From the NCBI RefSeq assembly GCF_029407905.1, contig NC_073628.1, positions 46,459,501-46,523,500 of the forward strand: a DNA stretch of 64,000 bases. Direction: 5' to 3'. The stretch is from Bubalus kerabau (Eukaryota; Chordata; Mammalia; Artiodactyla; Bovidae). Below are positions 12,801 through 27,800 of this stretch, one piece after another. The first letter of the stretch is position 1, and each line of letters starts with the position of its first letter. The notes under the pieces are model-generated. The model was not told the origin of the DNA. It made no database searches and saw only the letters and a program-made list of their open reading frames with translations. The position numbers were made by a program, and so were the translations under genes.

Positions 12801-15800
12801 TGCATTTGTGAAGTGCCAAGAGGACCTGTCTGCCCACACTTGTTTTCATTTTCAAAGTTTTCTGTCATTTTCAAACTAATTTCTTCTCCTGTGCCTTCTC
12901 CATCCCAATTTGTCCTGTGAGATGTGCAGATTAAAAGGTAGCTACAATTTACAGGCATTTAAAGAAGTAGTCAGTTTTCCCAAAGTTGGTGATACTATAT
13001 ATGAATAAATTTCAAGTAGAACATTTATGCTAAACAGAATTCACTGGAACCAAATTGGTTAATGGCTATGTATTCACAGTTGGAATAAAAGTGTGCTCTA
13101 GAGAAGGCTAATGATTATAAACCAGACATACAGTGCTATCATCAATAGTTTGTTAATCTTGCATCGATCTTGGGAAGAAAAATAATAGCTAAAAGTAATC
13201 CTTTTCCTGGAGCAAAGATTCAAATGTCACTTTCTCAATAAGCTTTCTTCATTGTTTTTGGAAATTGCACACAGCTGAGTACAAGGTCTGTTTGCTGACT
13301 ATATTTAAACTTAATTTTTTTTCTCTATAGAACTCATCACCTTTTAATATGGTATACAATTTGCTTTCACCAGGACTTCCCTAGTGGCTCAGACGGTAAA
13401 GCGTCTGTCTACAATGTAGGAGACCTGGGTTCAATCCCTGGGTTGGGAGGATCCCCTGGAGAAGGAAATGGCAATCCACTGCAGCACTATTGCCTGGAAA
13501 ATCCCATGGATAGAGGAGCCTGGTAGGCCCCAGTCCATGGGGTTGCAGAGAGTCAGACATGACTGAGCAACTTCACTTTCACTTTCACAAGTTGCTTATT
13601 ACTTTTATGATTTATCTCTGCCTTCCACATGAACACAAGTTTCTTCAAAGGCAGGGATTCTCTGTATCTGCAGTTCCTAGAATGATATGTCTTCAATATA
13701 TTTGTGGAAGGAATCCGAGAGTCAGGTTGGAAACAACCTTATAGCAATACATTATAAATCTGTTGTGCACGTGTTATGAGACATAGTCAAAGAGGAAAAC
13801 AATAACCAAAATAAAATGATGGGAAATAGTGTGAGACAGGAATAGGATATAAGAAATAGTATAGGATGGGGACTTCAAACACTAGGGTATGTAAAGACTT
13901 TCCAAAGGCAGATATAGGATCATTTAAAATAAAACAGTCGCATTATTTGTTTCTCAGTAGACTCTTCATGGAATTGAGAACTAGCCTGTGGTAAGGCTCT
14001 GCTGGTCCCCTGTTCCCACCTCCCTGATTTACAATTATTTATTTCTTATATTATGAATGAGAGACATCACTCATCCATCCTGAAACATATCTCTGAGTTG
14101 TAAAAAAAAAAAAAAAAAAAATCTCTAGGCCTCCAAACAAAGAGATGCTAGTGACAGATTCTAATAGCTAGGTGACAGAAATTTGTCAGGTCAAATGGTT
14201 TATAGTTGAACAAAATTAAAAATGAGTCTAATTGAGTTTCCAGCTAAAACCATTAGAATTAACTTGGATAACAGATCAGTGTGAGATTTAGGGGTTGTAA
14301 CTTGGAAAGAGTTAAAATAATTCAGGGAAAATTCCATAACAACTTTTTTTTCATGCATATCCTAAAATTTCTCAAAACATGTCTAACAATGAGAAATGTG
14401 AATAGAACTGATAGTCCTGACTTATTCTGGAAATAATTTATTCATCCATAGATCCATGACCAAATGTTTTAACATCCCATAGCACTGAAAGCTATATTTC
14501 AAGCAAAATTTTATGCTTAGGCATTGTTTATGAAAGTGTAATGATGCTTAGACTCACTTTGATACTGCTAATAATTATAATAGTAAGTCACTTGAAGAAT
14601 TTTCCTAACATGTACAGCTTGTCATAGGAAATAAATATTTTTAAACACTATACACATGATTCTTAATCAAGGCAGGTTTGGCAGTGATTAAGATTTACAA
14701 GCATTATCCAGATTTCTAGGCAGCAGAAACTGAAATGGAATTTGCCATGCTAGGTGTTAATTAAGGAGTGTTCTCTTGGGATCAATATCTGTGGCAGGGA
14801 GGGGAAGGAAGCTGGAACAGACAGAGGGAGAAATTGCAGTTCAATGCCAGTTCAAGGACAGCCTCAACTGACCCAATGGGCTGCTCTGGAGTCAGAACAG
14901 CCCTTCAGAATGCCCTGGGCTGGACAAAGATGACCAGATCTTTCTGTTCCCACATGGATCAGTCATTGAGCATGTGTATCCTGGAAGGGCATGACCTCGA
15001 GCAGAGTGGCTGTGTGTAGCTGGTCTTGAGCAAGGGCTGACTTTGAAGATGGCCTGCAGAGAGCCTTCCTTCTCTGGAGCAAGGACATCTTCAATGAGGA
15101 GGAATCTAGGCAGGACACCCTGGTGTCACCTTAGTATATAGTAAGATGCTTTCGGCAAGGGGGAAAATACAAGTTCAAGGAGAAAACTTGATGATAAAAT
15201 TCTGACTGAAGAGTGTGGCTTTACAATGTTGTTGAATGATGTTGAATAATAAATCATTATAGTATTTAAATTCTTTTGGATATAAATAAAAGAGGTAAAA
15301 TTGCTTCTGAAAATGTTAATATTTATAATGCGCTGGAAATTGCATTCTTTATGGCAACTTAAAGATATGACAAACAATTTCAGATGTGAACCTAAAAATA
15401 AAGGAGAGATACATTGCTTTTCAAAATTAATTTAAGGAGTAGGTAAGCAAAAAAAAAAAAAAAAATGCGTGTGAAGAACACTGATCTAATCTAACAGGCC
15501 ATTTTACAAATGTTAATGTTGAGACTCAGAGACTTGCTTGTGATCATTATAATGATATGAAGCCAAATTTGTAAAGTAGTGGCGTTACCTGACCATTATT
15601 TCTTACCTGGTTGTGTGAAGATGCATTGTGAATATACTTCAAAGAGAATAAAGCTCTCATGAAGGGCTTTTTAACCTCGGGAACCTGGCCCCCTCCAAAT
15701 TGCATAGGACAGTGTATTTGTTTATGTACATTTTCCTGGGGAATGCTTCTCTATAGTTTTATAGTCACTACAGAGGAGACATTGACATAAACAAAACTTA

Positions 15801-18800
15801 ATATTTAATTAATAAGTCTCTACCCAGCTAATTGTCTTCTCAATTCAAGTTCATTTCTCCCCTGAATCTCTTATCAGAGGCTTTTTTGACCTTCTTACGT
15901 ATTCTTGCTTCTTTTCTCTTTCAAAAACGCAAAACAATCTTCATGCCGAGAAACCTCTTTTATGAAATCTTTCTTGTACTAAGTCATCTATGTTCTCAAC
16001 AGGGTGACCTAGTATATGTTAACTATGCACGAACTGAAGACTTCTTTAAACTGGAGCGGGACATGAAAATCAATTGCTCTGGGAAGATTCTGATTGCCAG
16101 ATATGGGAAAATTTTCAGAGGAAATAAGGTAAAAAAAAAACAACTCTTTGTTTTTCTTTTCAATAAAAATAAAAAGTTATATTGTATCTTGGGCTTTTCT
16201 GATGGCTGAGATGGTAAAGAATCTGCCTGCAATGCAGGAGACCTGGGTTCAATCCCAGGCTCGGGAAGACCCCCTGGAGAAGGGAATGGCTATTCACTCC
16301 AGTGTTCTTGCCTGGGGAATCACATGGACAGAGGAGCCTGGTGGTCTGCAGTCCATAGGGTCGCAGAGAGTCAGACATGACTGAGGGACTAACGCTTTCT
16401 GTTTTTCATATTGTATCTTACATGGGTAGAACCACATCCTTAAAATTTTTTGATGACCATGATTTTCCCATACTCTTTACCATTCCCGCCTAATAGGGAG
16501 GGTACATGTGCTAGTTTATAGGCAGGTTTTAACCTGGGTCATTGGAATTTGGCCTCTGTAGAAGTTCAAGAACATTACAGGTTTTTCCATATCTACGCAT
16601 TGTCCCTGTGGTCTATGAAGTAGCGTGCATTGGATTTGGTGTTAGTCTTTAGTATCTTTAAATATTATCTTTGAAATATTTACTAAATTAAATTTTGGTG
16701 TTAATTCTTTGTTAGAGGTAATAAGACAAGCCAATCTATGCACAGCAGTTTTGAAAGTTACCAGCACTTGATCTGGGGCTTCCCAGGTAGGATAGTGATA
16801 AAGATTGCGCCTGCCAGTGCAGGAGATGCCAGAGATGGGGGTTCAATTGCTGGGTCGGGAAGATCCCTTGGAGTAGGAAATGCAGCCCACTCCAGTATTC
16901 TTACCTGAGAAGTCCCATGGACAGAGGCGCCTGGTGGGCACAGACCATGGGGTCACAAGGAATCAGATACGACTGAGTGACTGAGCACATAGAGCACTTG
17001 ATTTTTTTTTTTTCCTCTTTTCTGGGAAATTAATTTAAAAAAATATTCTCTTTCAACCATAGAAGAAATGGGAATCTAGTCTGTGAAATCTACTTGTTTA
17101 TTGTGCTTCTAGACTAGAGGAAGGAAACAGCAGGTACCTGTTACCACTGATAGGTACATTAAAAAAAATCTGCGCCAAGGGCTAATCCAGCCCTGGAAAC
17201 TAGGTTTCAGAGCTTGCATAAGAAAAAGACAAAACCAATTCTGTGAGACGTCCTTTGTTGTAAGCATAAGGATTAAAGATAAGGACTGAAGATAAGTTTT
17301 AGTTACTTATTTAAGTGTAATTTCAAACAACCAACCTAAAATAAGAAAGACTGTTTTCCAGGTTAAAAATGCCCAGCTGGCTGGGGCCAGAGGGATCATT
17401 TTGTACTCAGATCCTGCTGATTACTTTGCTCCTGGGGTGGAGGCATATCCGGATGGTTGGAATCTTCCTGGAGGTGGTGTTCAGCGTGGAAATATCTTAA
17501 ATCTTAATGGTGCAGGGGACCCTCTCACACCTGGCTACCCGGCAAATGGTGAGTGATCAGGCTTCAGTCAACACAGAAACTTTTAACATTTTGAAGTGAT
17601 TTATTTTATCAAAAGATTTCCTTTGACAAAAGGATAAAGTATGTCATTTTTTTACTGTCTTTGCATCTAAGAATAAATTAAAGGGTTTTGAAGTTGGAAA
17701 ATTATTGGTTTGGGTCCCTTATCCCTTGTTTGGAACCATTGCATCTGGTAGGTTTTGAAATGCAGACATTTTCAGATATTTAAAAGTAAGATGGTGCATA
17801 TACCTTACTGCATAACATTCACATAGTCTGGGACAAAATGTGGGAAGCAAGCATGTAAATATTTTACAGTAAAATGTATGAATAATCATTTTAAGCAGAG
17901 GGTACATAAATAATATAAATAGCCTCAGGTCTGTTCAAGTTAGATCTTGCTGCCAAATTAGTTTATATCAGATCATGTTTTGTTGCCAAGTATTAATAAA
18001 TGCCCTCTGACCAGTTAATGGATTTTACAGTTTTTTAAAATTTCTAATTGTAGATAAGGGACAGTAAAACAAACTCTATAAATCCCTGAAATGGCATATT
18101 TTGAATACAGAGTCTGGAAAATGCTTATTGTGTCATTACTGTGTAAAGACAATAGTGATCACTTTCAAGGAGTATTTCCAAAATTCTAGCTTTTAAATGC
18201 ATTAACGACCCTATAAGCTTTGTTGTATTATTATCTCTGCTTGACAGATGGGGAATGTGAAACCAGAAAGAAGTAAACAGTTGCCTTGTTCATTGCACCA
18301 TTAAGTGAGGAGTGGGGATTCAAATTCAGATTATCTGGCTCCAGAGTCCATGTATTTGTCTCATGCTGAAATGCCCTGCTGTATAATTATTAACAAGAGA
18401 ACTTGGAGCATGTTTTTAATGTACTCAGCTATTTGATAACGTTTACAAAAATCTGTCATCATTTAGTTTGTGTGGTTTAAAATTAATAAAGGTTTATAAC
18501 TTGGATAAAGTAGGTTACCAAAGTATTGGTGGTATTTCCATATTTATTTTTCATCTTGGATCCTTCTATCTAATTGTAGACTCCTTTAAAGCTTATGTAT
18601 TTGGCTTTGTAAGTTTTTAAACATAGTACATTGTCATAGTTTTTTTTAAGCAATACGTATTATCCTGTGATAAAATCATGTGTCTACCTGAACTTTACTA
18701 ACTTAGCCTTTTTATTCCCAAGTTTTGAAAAATGCAACTTCTCCTAAGCTCTGTTTGTTATAAAAAGCTAAAATTATGAACATAAAATAAAATCAACTGG

Positions 18801-21800
18801 AATATTTCTGTTTACTATGCTCAGATTTAAAAGATGACATTGTAGAAATGTTATCCCTATGAAGCTTCCATTTGTTGAATTCCCTTTTGTGTCCTATTCT
18901 TTCTTATTTTTCTTTTAATTTCACTCTTTATTATGGGATAGTTCTGACACAAAAAATTAGAGATAATGAATACCATTTTGTCAATGTTATTTTGTCTATT
19001 CATTGCCCTTTTTTGATTATTGCTCTAAATTAAAAAAATCCCATGTAATGCATTATTATGTCATTTTGCCATAAAAAGACTAGCTTTTACGATCACCTAC
19101 ATCAAAAGAATTCCAGAAAAACATTTACCTCTGCTTCATTGACTACACTAAAACCTTTGACTATGTGGATCACAACAAACTGTGGAAAATTCTGAAGGAG
19201 ATAGGAATACCAGACCACCTTACGTTTCTCCTGAGAAACCTGTATACAGGTCAAGAAGCAACATTTGGAACCAGACATGGAATAACAGACTGGTTCCAAA
19301 TCGGGAAAGGAGTACATCAAGATTGTATGTTGTCACCTTGCTTATTTAACTTATATGCAGAGTACATCATGTGAAATGCCAGACTAGATGAAGCACAAGT
19401 TGGAATCAAAATTTCCGGGAGAAATATCAATAACCTCAGATATACAGATGACACCACCCTAGTGGCAGAAAGCAAAGAAGAACTAAAAAGTTTTTTGATG
19501 AAGTTGAAAGAGGAGAGTGACACAGCTGACTTAAAACTCAACATTCCGAACGCTAAGATCATGGCATCTGGTCCCATCCCTTCATGGCAAATAGATGGAA
19601 ACAGAGGCAGATTTTATTTTCTTGGGCTCCAAAATCACTGCAGATGGTGACTGCAGCCATGAAATTAAGAGATGCTTGCTCCTTGGAAGAAAAGCTATGA
19701 CCAACCTAGACAGCATATTCAAAAGCAGAGATATTACTTTGCCAACTAAGGTCTGTCTAGTTAAAGCTCTGGTTTTTCCACTAGTCATGAATGGATGTGA
19801 GAGTTGGACAGTAAAGAAGGCTGAGTGCGGAAGAATTGATGCTTTTGAACTTTAGTGTTGGAGAAGACTTGAGAGTCTCTTGGACTGCAAGGAAGTCAAA
19901 CCAGTCAATCCTAAAGGAAATCAACTTGGAATATTCATTGGAAGGACTGATGCTAGAACTGAAGTTCCAATATTTTGGCCATTTCATGTGAAGAGCCAAC
20001 TCATTGGAAAAGACTCTGATGCTGGGAAAGAATAAAGGCAGGAGGAAAAGGGGATGACAGAGGACAAGATGGTTGGATGGCATCACTGACTCAATGGACA
20101 TGAGTTTGAGCAAGCTCTGGGAGATGGTGAAGGACAGAGAAACCTGGCATGTTGCAGTCCATGGGGTCGCAAAGAGTTGGACACGATTGAGCAGCTGAAC
20201 ATTAACAATAAATTTCTTGTGATTTGAAATCTTGGAGAAAAAAATGGAAAAATAGCTTTTATTTTTCTTAAATCTGGAGAAATGACAGGATGTGTGTTTT
20301 TATTTTGAGGTTGAGTTTACATGTAATGGCATGCAAAGATCTTAAGCATTAATTCACTACATTAAAAAAGTTGTATGTATCTGTGTCACTCAAAATAAGA
20401 TATAAGACATTTCTGTGACTTCAGAAAGTTCTCTGGTGCCCATTTTTGGTCAGTTTTTACCATAGCCCCACCCCTAGAAGCAGCCATTTTCTGATATCTT
20501 TTGTCATTCATTAGTTTGGTTTTGAACTTCATATAAATTGAATCACAGTATATCTGTTCTTTTGTGTGTTGACAGAAAATCAAGTAACAGTAAAGCTAAG
20601 AAGAAAGAAAAGAGAATGTTATTTATGCCAAACTGAGGAGTATAATCCAGGGAACAGATTCTCAGAAGCTCTGAGAACTATTCTACTGGTTGGGAGTTAG
20701 AGATGCAATTTTATACGTTTTTGAGAAAAGAATTTATGCATCATACTGACAGATTAGATTTGTACATAAAGTTGACCAAAGATATTTTGATTCAGTAATA
20801 CATGTATAGAATAGGCCTTTGGTCAATATGACTCCATGTATGGTGTGAAAAAGAAATATTAACCTTAAAATGTCAATACTGACATCATAAGAAAGGATCC
20901 ATTTTTCTCAGAGGTTGATATTATTCTACTTTGAGGAGGTCTGGTTAATGTACTATGCAGATGCACATTTAACACTTGCAAAGACTGCCATAAACAGAGC
21001 ATGTTATCCTGTTTCCTTCTCAGTTTAATTGTCTTGTCATAGAAAAATCTGTGATTTTTTTCCTCATCATTTGTTTTGCTGCATTCACTCAGTGTAACAA
21101 GTAGAGATTAGTCATGTTATTGTGTGTATTGATAGTTCCTTCCCTTTAATTGCTGAATAGAATTCTATTATGGGACTCCTTTATAAATTGCTTATTCATT
21201 CTCCTGTTTGTGAACAGCAGGATGGTTCCCAGTATTGGCTACCCAGATTCAGCTGCTATGAGCAGTCTTGTGCAGGTCTTTCTGTGAACATATGTTTCTG
21301 TCTTTCTTGGGTAAATACTAGGAGTGTAGTTGTTGTGCCATAGGGTATAATTTTCTGCATAACATTAATTTTCAAAGAAGTTGTTTAAAGTGACTATAAA
21401 GAGTATATACACTCTTAGAAGAAATGTATGCGAGTTTCAGTTGCAGCACATTTTTGATAACATTTGAAGCTGTCTTTTTAACAGTTCTAGTATATGCAAT
21501 TTAAAAGTGTGTTTAGTGTGGTTTGGCTCAGCTGGTAAAGAATTCTGTAATGCAAGAGACCTGGGTTCGATTCTTGGGTTGGGAAGATCCCCTGAAGAAG
21601 GAAAAGGCTACCCATTCCAGTATCCTGGCCTGGAGAATGCCATGGACTGTATAGCCCCTGGGGTTGCAAAGAGTCAGACATGACAGTGACTTTCACCTTA
21701 TTATTATTATTTTTTTTTTACTTTCACCTTAGTGTGATTTACAGAGAACGTTTTGAAAGGGACTCCATTTTTATTAGAAATATGTTCAACTTTTTCAGAA

Positions 21801-24800
21801 TATGCTTATAGACGTGAAATCGCAGAGGCTGTCGGTCTTCCAAACATTCCTGTTCATCCAGTTGGATACTATGATGCACAGAAGCTCCTGGAGTAAGTTT
21901 GTAAGAAACAAGCAGATGGCTATTTGAGTAATTCTCTTTACCGACATTCTTCAGGTGTCATGCTTTTGTCTTCATTATTCCATACCAAAGTTCTCTGTGG
22001 TGGGTGGAATATACAATTTTAGCACTGTTTTATACAACAGTGATTCTAATCTGGGATTTGCTTTAAATACTGATAATAAAGTGAAATACCACCATGAAAG
22101 TGAGTCTTTCCAGATCATCAACTTCAGGGATTGTAACAATCATTTGATCCACTGTGCTTTTTTTCTTTTTTGGTTTTTTAAAAAATTAATTTATTTTAAT
22201 TGGAGGTTAATTACAATATTGTAGAGGTTTTTGCCATACACTGACATGGATCAGCCACGGGTGTACATGTGTTCCCCATCCTGAACCCTCCTCCCACCTC
22301 ACTCCCCAGCCCAACCCTCTGGGTTGTCCCTGAGCACCCTGACTCAGGCAAGGAACCTGGACTGGTAATCTGTTTCACATATGATAATATACATGTTTCA
22401 ATGCTATTCTCTCAAATCATCCCACCCTCACCTTCTCCCACAGAGTCCAAAAGTCTGTTCTTTATATCTGTGTCTCTTGTGCTGTCTGGTATATAGGGTC
22501 ATCATTACCATATTTCTAAATTCCAGATATATGCATTAGTATACTGTATTGGTGGGTTTCTTTATGACTTACTTCACTCTGTATAATAGGCTCCACTTTC
22601 ATCCGCTCATTAGTATTGACTCAAATGCATTCTTTTTAATGGCTGAGTAATACTGCATTGTGTATATGTACCACAGCTTTCTTATCCATTCATCTACTGA
22701 TGGTCATCTGGGTTGCTTCCATGTCCTGGCTATTGTAAACAGCGCTGTGATGAACATTGGGTTACATGTGTCTCTTTCAATTCTGGTTTACTTGGTGTGT
22801 ATGCCCAACAGTGGGATTGCTGGGTCATATGACAGTTCTATTTCCAGTTTTTTAGGGAATCTCCACACTGTTCTCCATAGTGGCTGTACTAGTTTGCATT
22901 CCCACCAATAGTGTAAGAGGGTTCCCTTTGCTCTGCACCCACTCCAGCATTTATTGTTTGTAGACTTTTTGATAGCAGCCATTCTGACTGGCGTGAAATG
23001 GTACCTCATTGTGGTTTTGATTTGCATTTCTCTGATAATGAGTGATGTTGAGCATCTTTTCATGTGTTTGTTAGCCATCTGTATGTCTTCTTTGGAGAAA
23101 TCTATGTTTATTTCTATGGCCCATTTTTTTATTGGGTCCTTTATTTTCCTGGTATTGAGCTGCATGAACTGCTTGTATATTTTTGACATTCTTTGTCAGT
23201 TGTTTTATTTGCTATTATTTTCTCCCATTCTGAAGGCTGTCTTTTCACCTTGCTTATAGTTTCCTTCATTGTGCAAAAGCTTTTAAGTTTAATTAGGTCC
23301 CATTTTTTTATTTTTGCTTTTATTTCCATTACTCTGGGAGATGGGTCATAGAGGATCTTGCTGTGATTTATGTCAGAGAGTGTTTTGCTTATGTTTTCCT
23401 CTAGGAGTTTTATTTTTTCTGGTCATATATTAGATCTTTAATCCATTTTGAGTTTATTTTTGTGTATGGTGTTAGAAAGTGTTTTAGTTTCAGTCTTTTA
23501 CAAGTGGTTGACCAGTTTTCCCAGCACGACTTGTTAAACAGATTGTCTTTTCTCCATTGTATATGTTTGCCTCCTTTGTCAAAGATAAGGTGTCCATAGG
23601 TGCGTGGATTTATCTCTGGGCTTTCTATTTGTTCCATTGATCTATATTTCTGTCTTTGTGCCAGTACCATACCGTCTTGATGACTGTGGCTTTGTAGTAG
23701 AGCCTGAAGTCAGGCAGGTTGATTCCTGCAGTTCCATTCTTCTTTCTCAAGATTGCTTTGGCTATTCGAGGTTTTTTGTATTTCCATACAATTTGTGAAA
23801 TTATTTGTTCTAGTTCTGTGAAAAAATACCATTGATACCTTGATAGGGATTGCATTGAATCTATAGATTGCTTTGGGTAGTATACTCATTTTCACTATAT
23901 TGATTTTTCAGATACATGAACATGGTACATTTCTCCATCCATTTGTGTCATCTTTGATATCTTTCATCAATGTTTTATGGTTTTCTATATATAGGTCTTT
24001 TGTTTCTTTAGGTAAATTTATTCTTAAGTATTTTATTCTTTTTGTCACAATAGTGAATGGGATTGTTTCCTTAATTTCTCTTTATGTCTTCTCATTGTTA
24101 GTGTATAGGAATGCAAGGGATTTGTGTGTATTAATTTTATTTCCTGCAACTTTACTATATTCATTGATTAGCTCTAGTAATTTTCTGCTAGTATCTTTAG
24201 GGTTTTCTATGTAGGGGACTTGTCATCTGCAAATAGTGAGTTTTATTTCTTCTTTTCCAATCTGGATTCCTTTTATTTCTTTTTATTCTCTAATTGCTAT
24301 GGCTAAAACTTCCAAAACTGTGTTGAATAGTAATGGTGAGAGTGGGCACCCTTGTCTTGTTCCTGATTTTAGGGGAAATGCTTTCAAGTTTTCACCACTG
24401 AGGATAATGTTTGCTGTGCGTTTATCATATATGGCTTCTATTATGTTGAGGTAAGTTCCTTCTATGCCTGCTTTCTGGGGAGTTTCTATCATAAATGGAT
24501 GTTGAATTTTGTCAAAGGCTTTCTCCGTATAGATTGAGATAATCATATGGTTTTTATCTTTCAATTTGCTGTGTGGTGTATCACATTGATTGATTTATGA
24601 ATAGTGAAGAATCCTTGCTTCTCTGGGATAAAGCTCACTTTGTCATGATGTATGATCTTTTTAATATGTTGTTGGATTCTGTTTGCTAGAATTTTGTTAA
24701 GCATTTTTGCATCTATGTTCATCAGTGATATTGCTCTGTAGTTTTCTTTTTTGTGGCATCTTTGTCTGGTTTTGGTATTAGGGTGATGGTGGCCTCATAG

Positions 24801-27800
24801 AATGAGTTTGGGAGTTAACCTTCCTCTGCAATTTTCTGGAAGAGTTTGAGTAGGATAGGTTTTAGCTCTTCTCTAAATTTCGTTAGAATTCGCCTGTGAA
24901 GCCATCTGGTCCTGGGCTTTTGTTTGTTGGAAGATTTTTGATTTTTGTTCTTGTGATGGGTCTGTTAAGATTTTATGTTTCTTCCTGATTCAGTTTTGGA
25001 TAGTTATACTTTTCTAAGAATTTGTCCATTTCTTCCAAGTTGTCCATTGTATTGGCATATAGTTGCTGATAGTAGTCTCTTATGAGCCTTTGTATTTCTG
25101 TGTTGTCTGTTGTGATCTCTCCATTTTTATTTCTAATTTTGTTGATTTGATTCTTCTCCCTTTGTTTCTTGATGAGTCTGGCTAATGGTTTGTCTATTTT
25201 ATTTATCTTCTCAAAGAACCAGCTTTTAGTTTTGTTGATTTTTGCTATAGTCCCCTTTGTTTCTTCTCATTTATTTTTGCTATGATTTTTATGATTTCTG
25301 TCCTTCTACTAACTTCATTTCTTCTTTTTCTACTTGTTTTAGGTGTAGAGTCAGGGCATTTATTTTTCTCTTTTTCTTTAGGTAAGCTTGTATTGCTATG
25401 AACCTTCCCCTTAGCACTGCTTTTACTGAATCCCATAAGTTTTGGGTTGTTGTGTTTTCATTTTCACTTGTTTCCATGAATATTTTGATTTCCTTTTTGA
25501 TTTCTTCTGTGATTTGTTGGTTATTCAGAAGTGTGTTGTTTAGCCTCCATATGTTTGTATTGTTAATAGTTTTTTTCTTGTAGTTGACATCTAATCTTAC
25601 TGCATTATGATCAGAAAACATGCTTGAAATGCTTTCAATTTTTTGGAATTTACCAAGGCTAGATTTATGGCCCAGAATGTGATCTATCCTGGATAATGTT
25701 CCATGTGCATTTGACAAAATGGTGAAATTCATTGTTTTGGGGTGAAATGTCCTATAGATATCAATTAGGTCTAACTAGTCCATTGTATCATTTAAAGCTT
25801 GTGTTTCCTTGTTAATTTTCTGTTTGGTTGATCTATCCATAGGTGTAAGTGGGGTATTAAAGTCTCCCACTATTATTGTGTTACTATTAATTTCTCTTTT
25901 CATACTTGTTAGCATTTGCTTTCAGTATTGAGGTGCTTCTATGTTGGGTGCATATATATTTATAATTGTTATATCTTCTTGGATTGATCCTTTGATCATT
26001 ATATAGTGTCCTTCTTTGTTGCTTTTCATGGTCTTTATTTCAAAGTCTATTTTATCTGATATGAATATTGCTGCTCCTGCCTTCTTTTGGTCTCCATTTG
26101 TGTGAAATATTTCTTCTGCCCTTCACTTTCAGTCTCCATGTGTCCCTTGGTTTGAGGTGGGTCTCTTGTAGTTAGCATATATAGGGGTCTTGATTTGTAT
26201 CCATTCAGCCAGTCTTTGTCTTTTGGTTGAGGCATTCAACCTATTTACATTTAAGGTAATTACTGATAAGTATGATCCCATTGCCATCTTCTTTGTTGTT
26301 TTGGGTTCAATTTTTTTTTATGTATACATTTTTTTTAAATTTTATTTCAATTTTATAAAACTTTTCTTTGTTTCCTGTCTAGAGAAGATCCTTTAGCCTT
26401 TGTTGAAGAGCTGGTTTTGTGGTGCCGAATTCTCTTAGCTTTTGCTTTTCTGTAAAGCTTTTAATTTCTCCTTCATATCTGAATGAGATCCTTGCTGGGT
26501 ATAGTAATCTAGATTGTAGTTTTTTCTCTTTCATCACTTTAAATATGTCCTGCCATTCCCTTCTGGGCTGAAGAGTTTCTATTGAAAGATCAGCGTTTAT
26601 CCTTATGGGGAGCCCCTTGTGTGTTATTTATTGCTTTTCCCTTGCTGCTTTTAATATTTGCTCTTTGTGTTTGGTCTTCATTAGTTTGACTGTTATGTGT
26701 CTTGGGGCGTTTCACCTTGGGTTTATCCTGTTTGGGACTCTCTGGGCTTTTTTTTGGATTTGGGCGGCTATTTCCTTCCACATTTTAGGGAAGTTTTCAA
26801 CTATTATCTCAAGTATTTTCTCATACCCTTTCTTTTTGTCCCATCTGGGACACCTATGATTCAAATGTTTGGGCATTTAACGTTGTCCCAGAGGACTCTG
26901 AGGTTGTCCTCATTTATTTTAATTCTTTTTTTCTTTTTCCCTCTCTGCTTCATTTATTTCCACTATTCTATCTTCCACCTCACTTATCCTATCTTCTGCC
27001 TCAGTTATTCTGGTTCTGTCCAGAGTCCTTTTGATCTCAGCTATTACCTTATTCGTTATTGATTAACTCTTCTTTATTTCTTCTAGGTCCTTGTGAAACA
27101 TTTCTTGCATCTTCTCAATCCTTGTCTCTAGTCTATTTATCTGTAACTCCACTTTGTTTTCAAGATTTTGGATCATCTTTACAATCACTATTCTGAATTC
27201 TTTTTCAGGTAGACTTCCTATCTCCTCTTTTGTTTTGTTTGGTGGGCATTTATCATGTTCCTTTACCTGCTGAATATTTCTCTGCCTTTTCATTTTGTTT
27301 GGATTGCTGTGTTTGGGGTGCCCTTACTGTAGGCTGGAATTCGTGGTTCCTCTTTATTGTGGAGCCTGCTCCCTGTGGGTGGGTTGGACTAGTGGCTTGT
27401 CAGGGTTTCCTGGTTTGGGGAGTTTGCACCTGTGTTCTGGTGGGTGGAGCTGAATCTCTTCTGTCTGACATGCAATGAAGTGTACACTAATGAGTTTTCG
27501 GGTTTCTATGCATTTGACATGGCTTTGGGCAGCCTGTCTTTTAATGCTCAGGGCTTTTAATGCTTTGCTAGAGAATTAGTGTGGTATGTTTTGCACTGGA
27601 ACTTTGGAATTTGGGTGGAGCTTGGTTTCTGTGTAGGTATGGAGACTTTTGGGTGAGCTCTTGTCTATTAATGTTCCCTGGAATCAGGAGTTCTCTGATG
27701 TTCTCAGGTTTTGGAGTTAAGCCTCTTGCCTCTGACTTTCATTCTTTCTCTTACAGTAGCCTCAAGACTTCTCCATCCATACAGCACAGATGATAAAACA

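Noticed and set aside
15832..16209. 125-aa open frame on the + strand
   Set aside because: It is intron 4 read-through joined to FOLH1 exon 5 (16003-16128). The part before 16003 resembles no protein, and the splice acceptor at 16001-16002 explains the exon.
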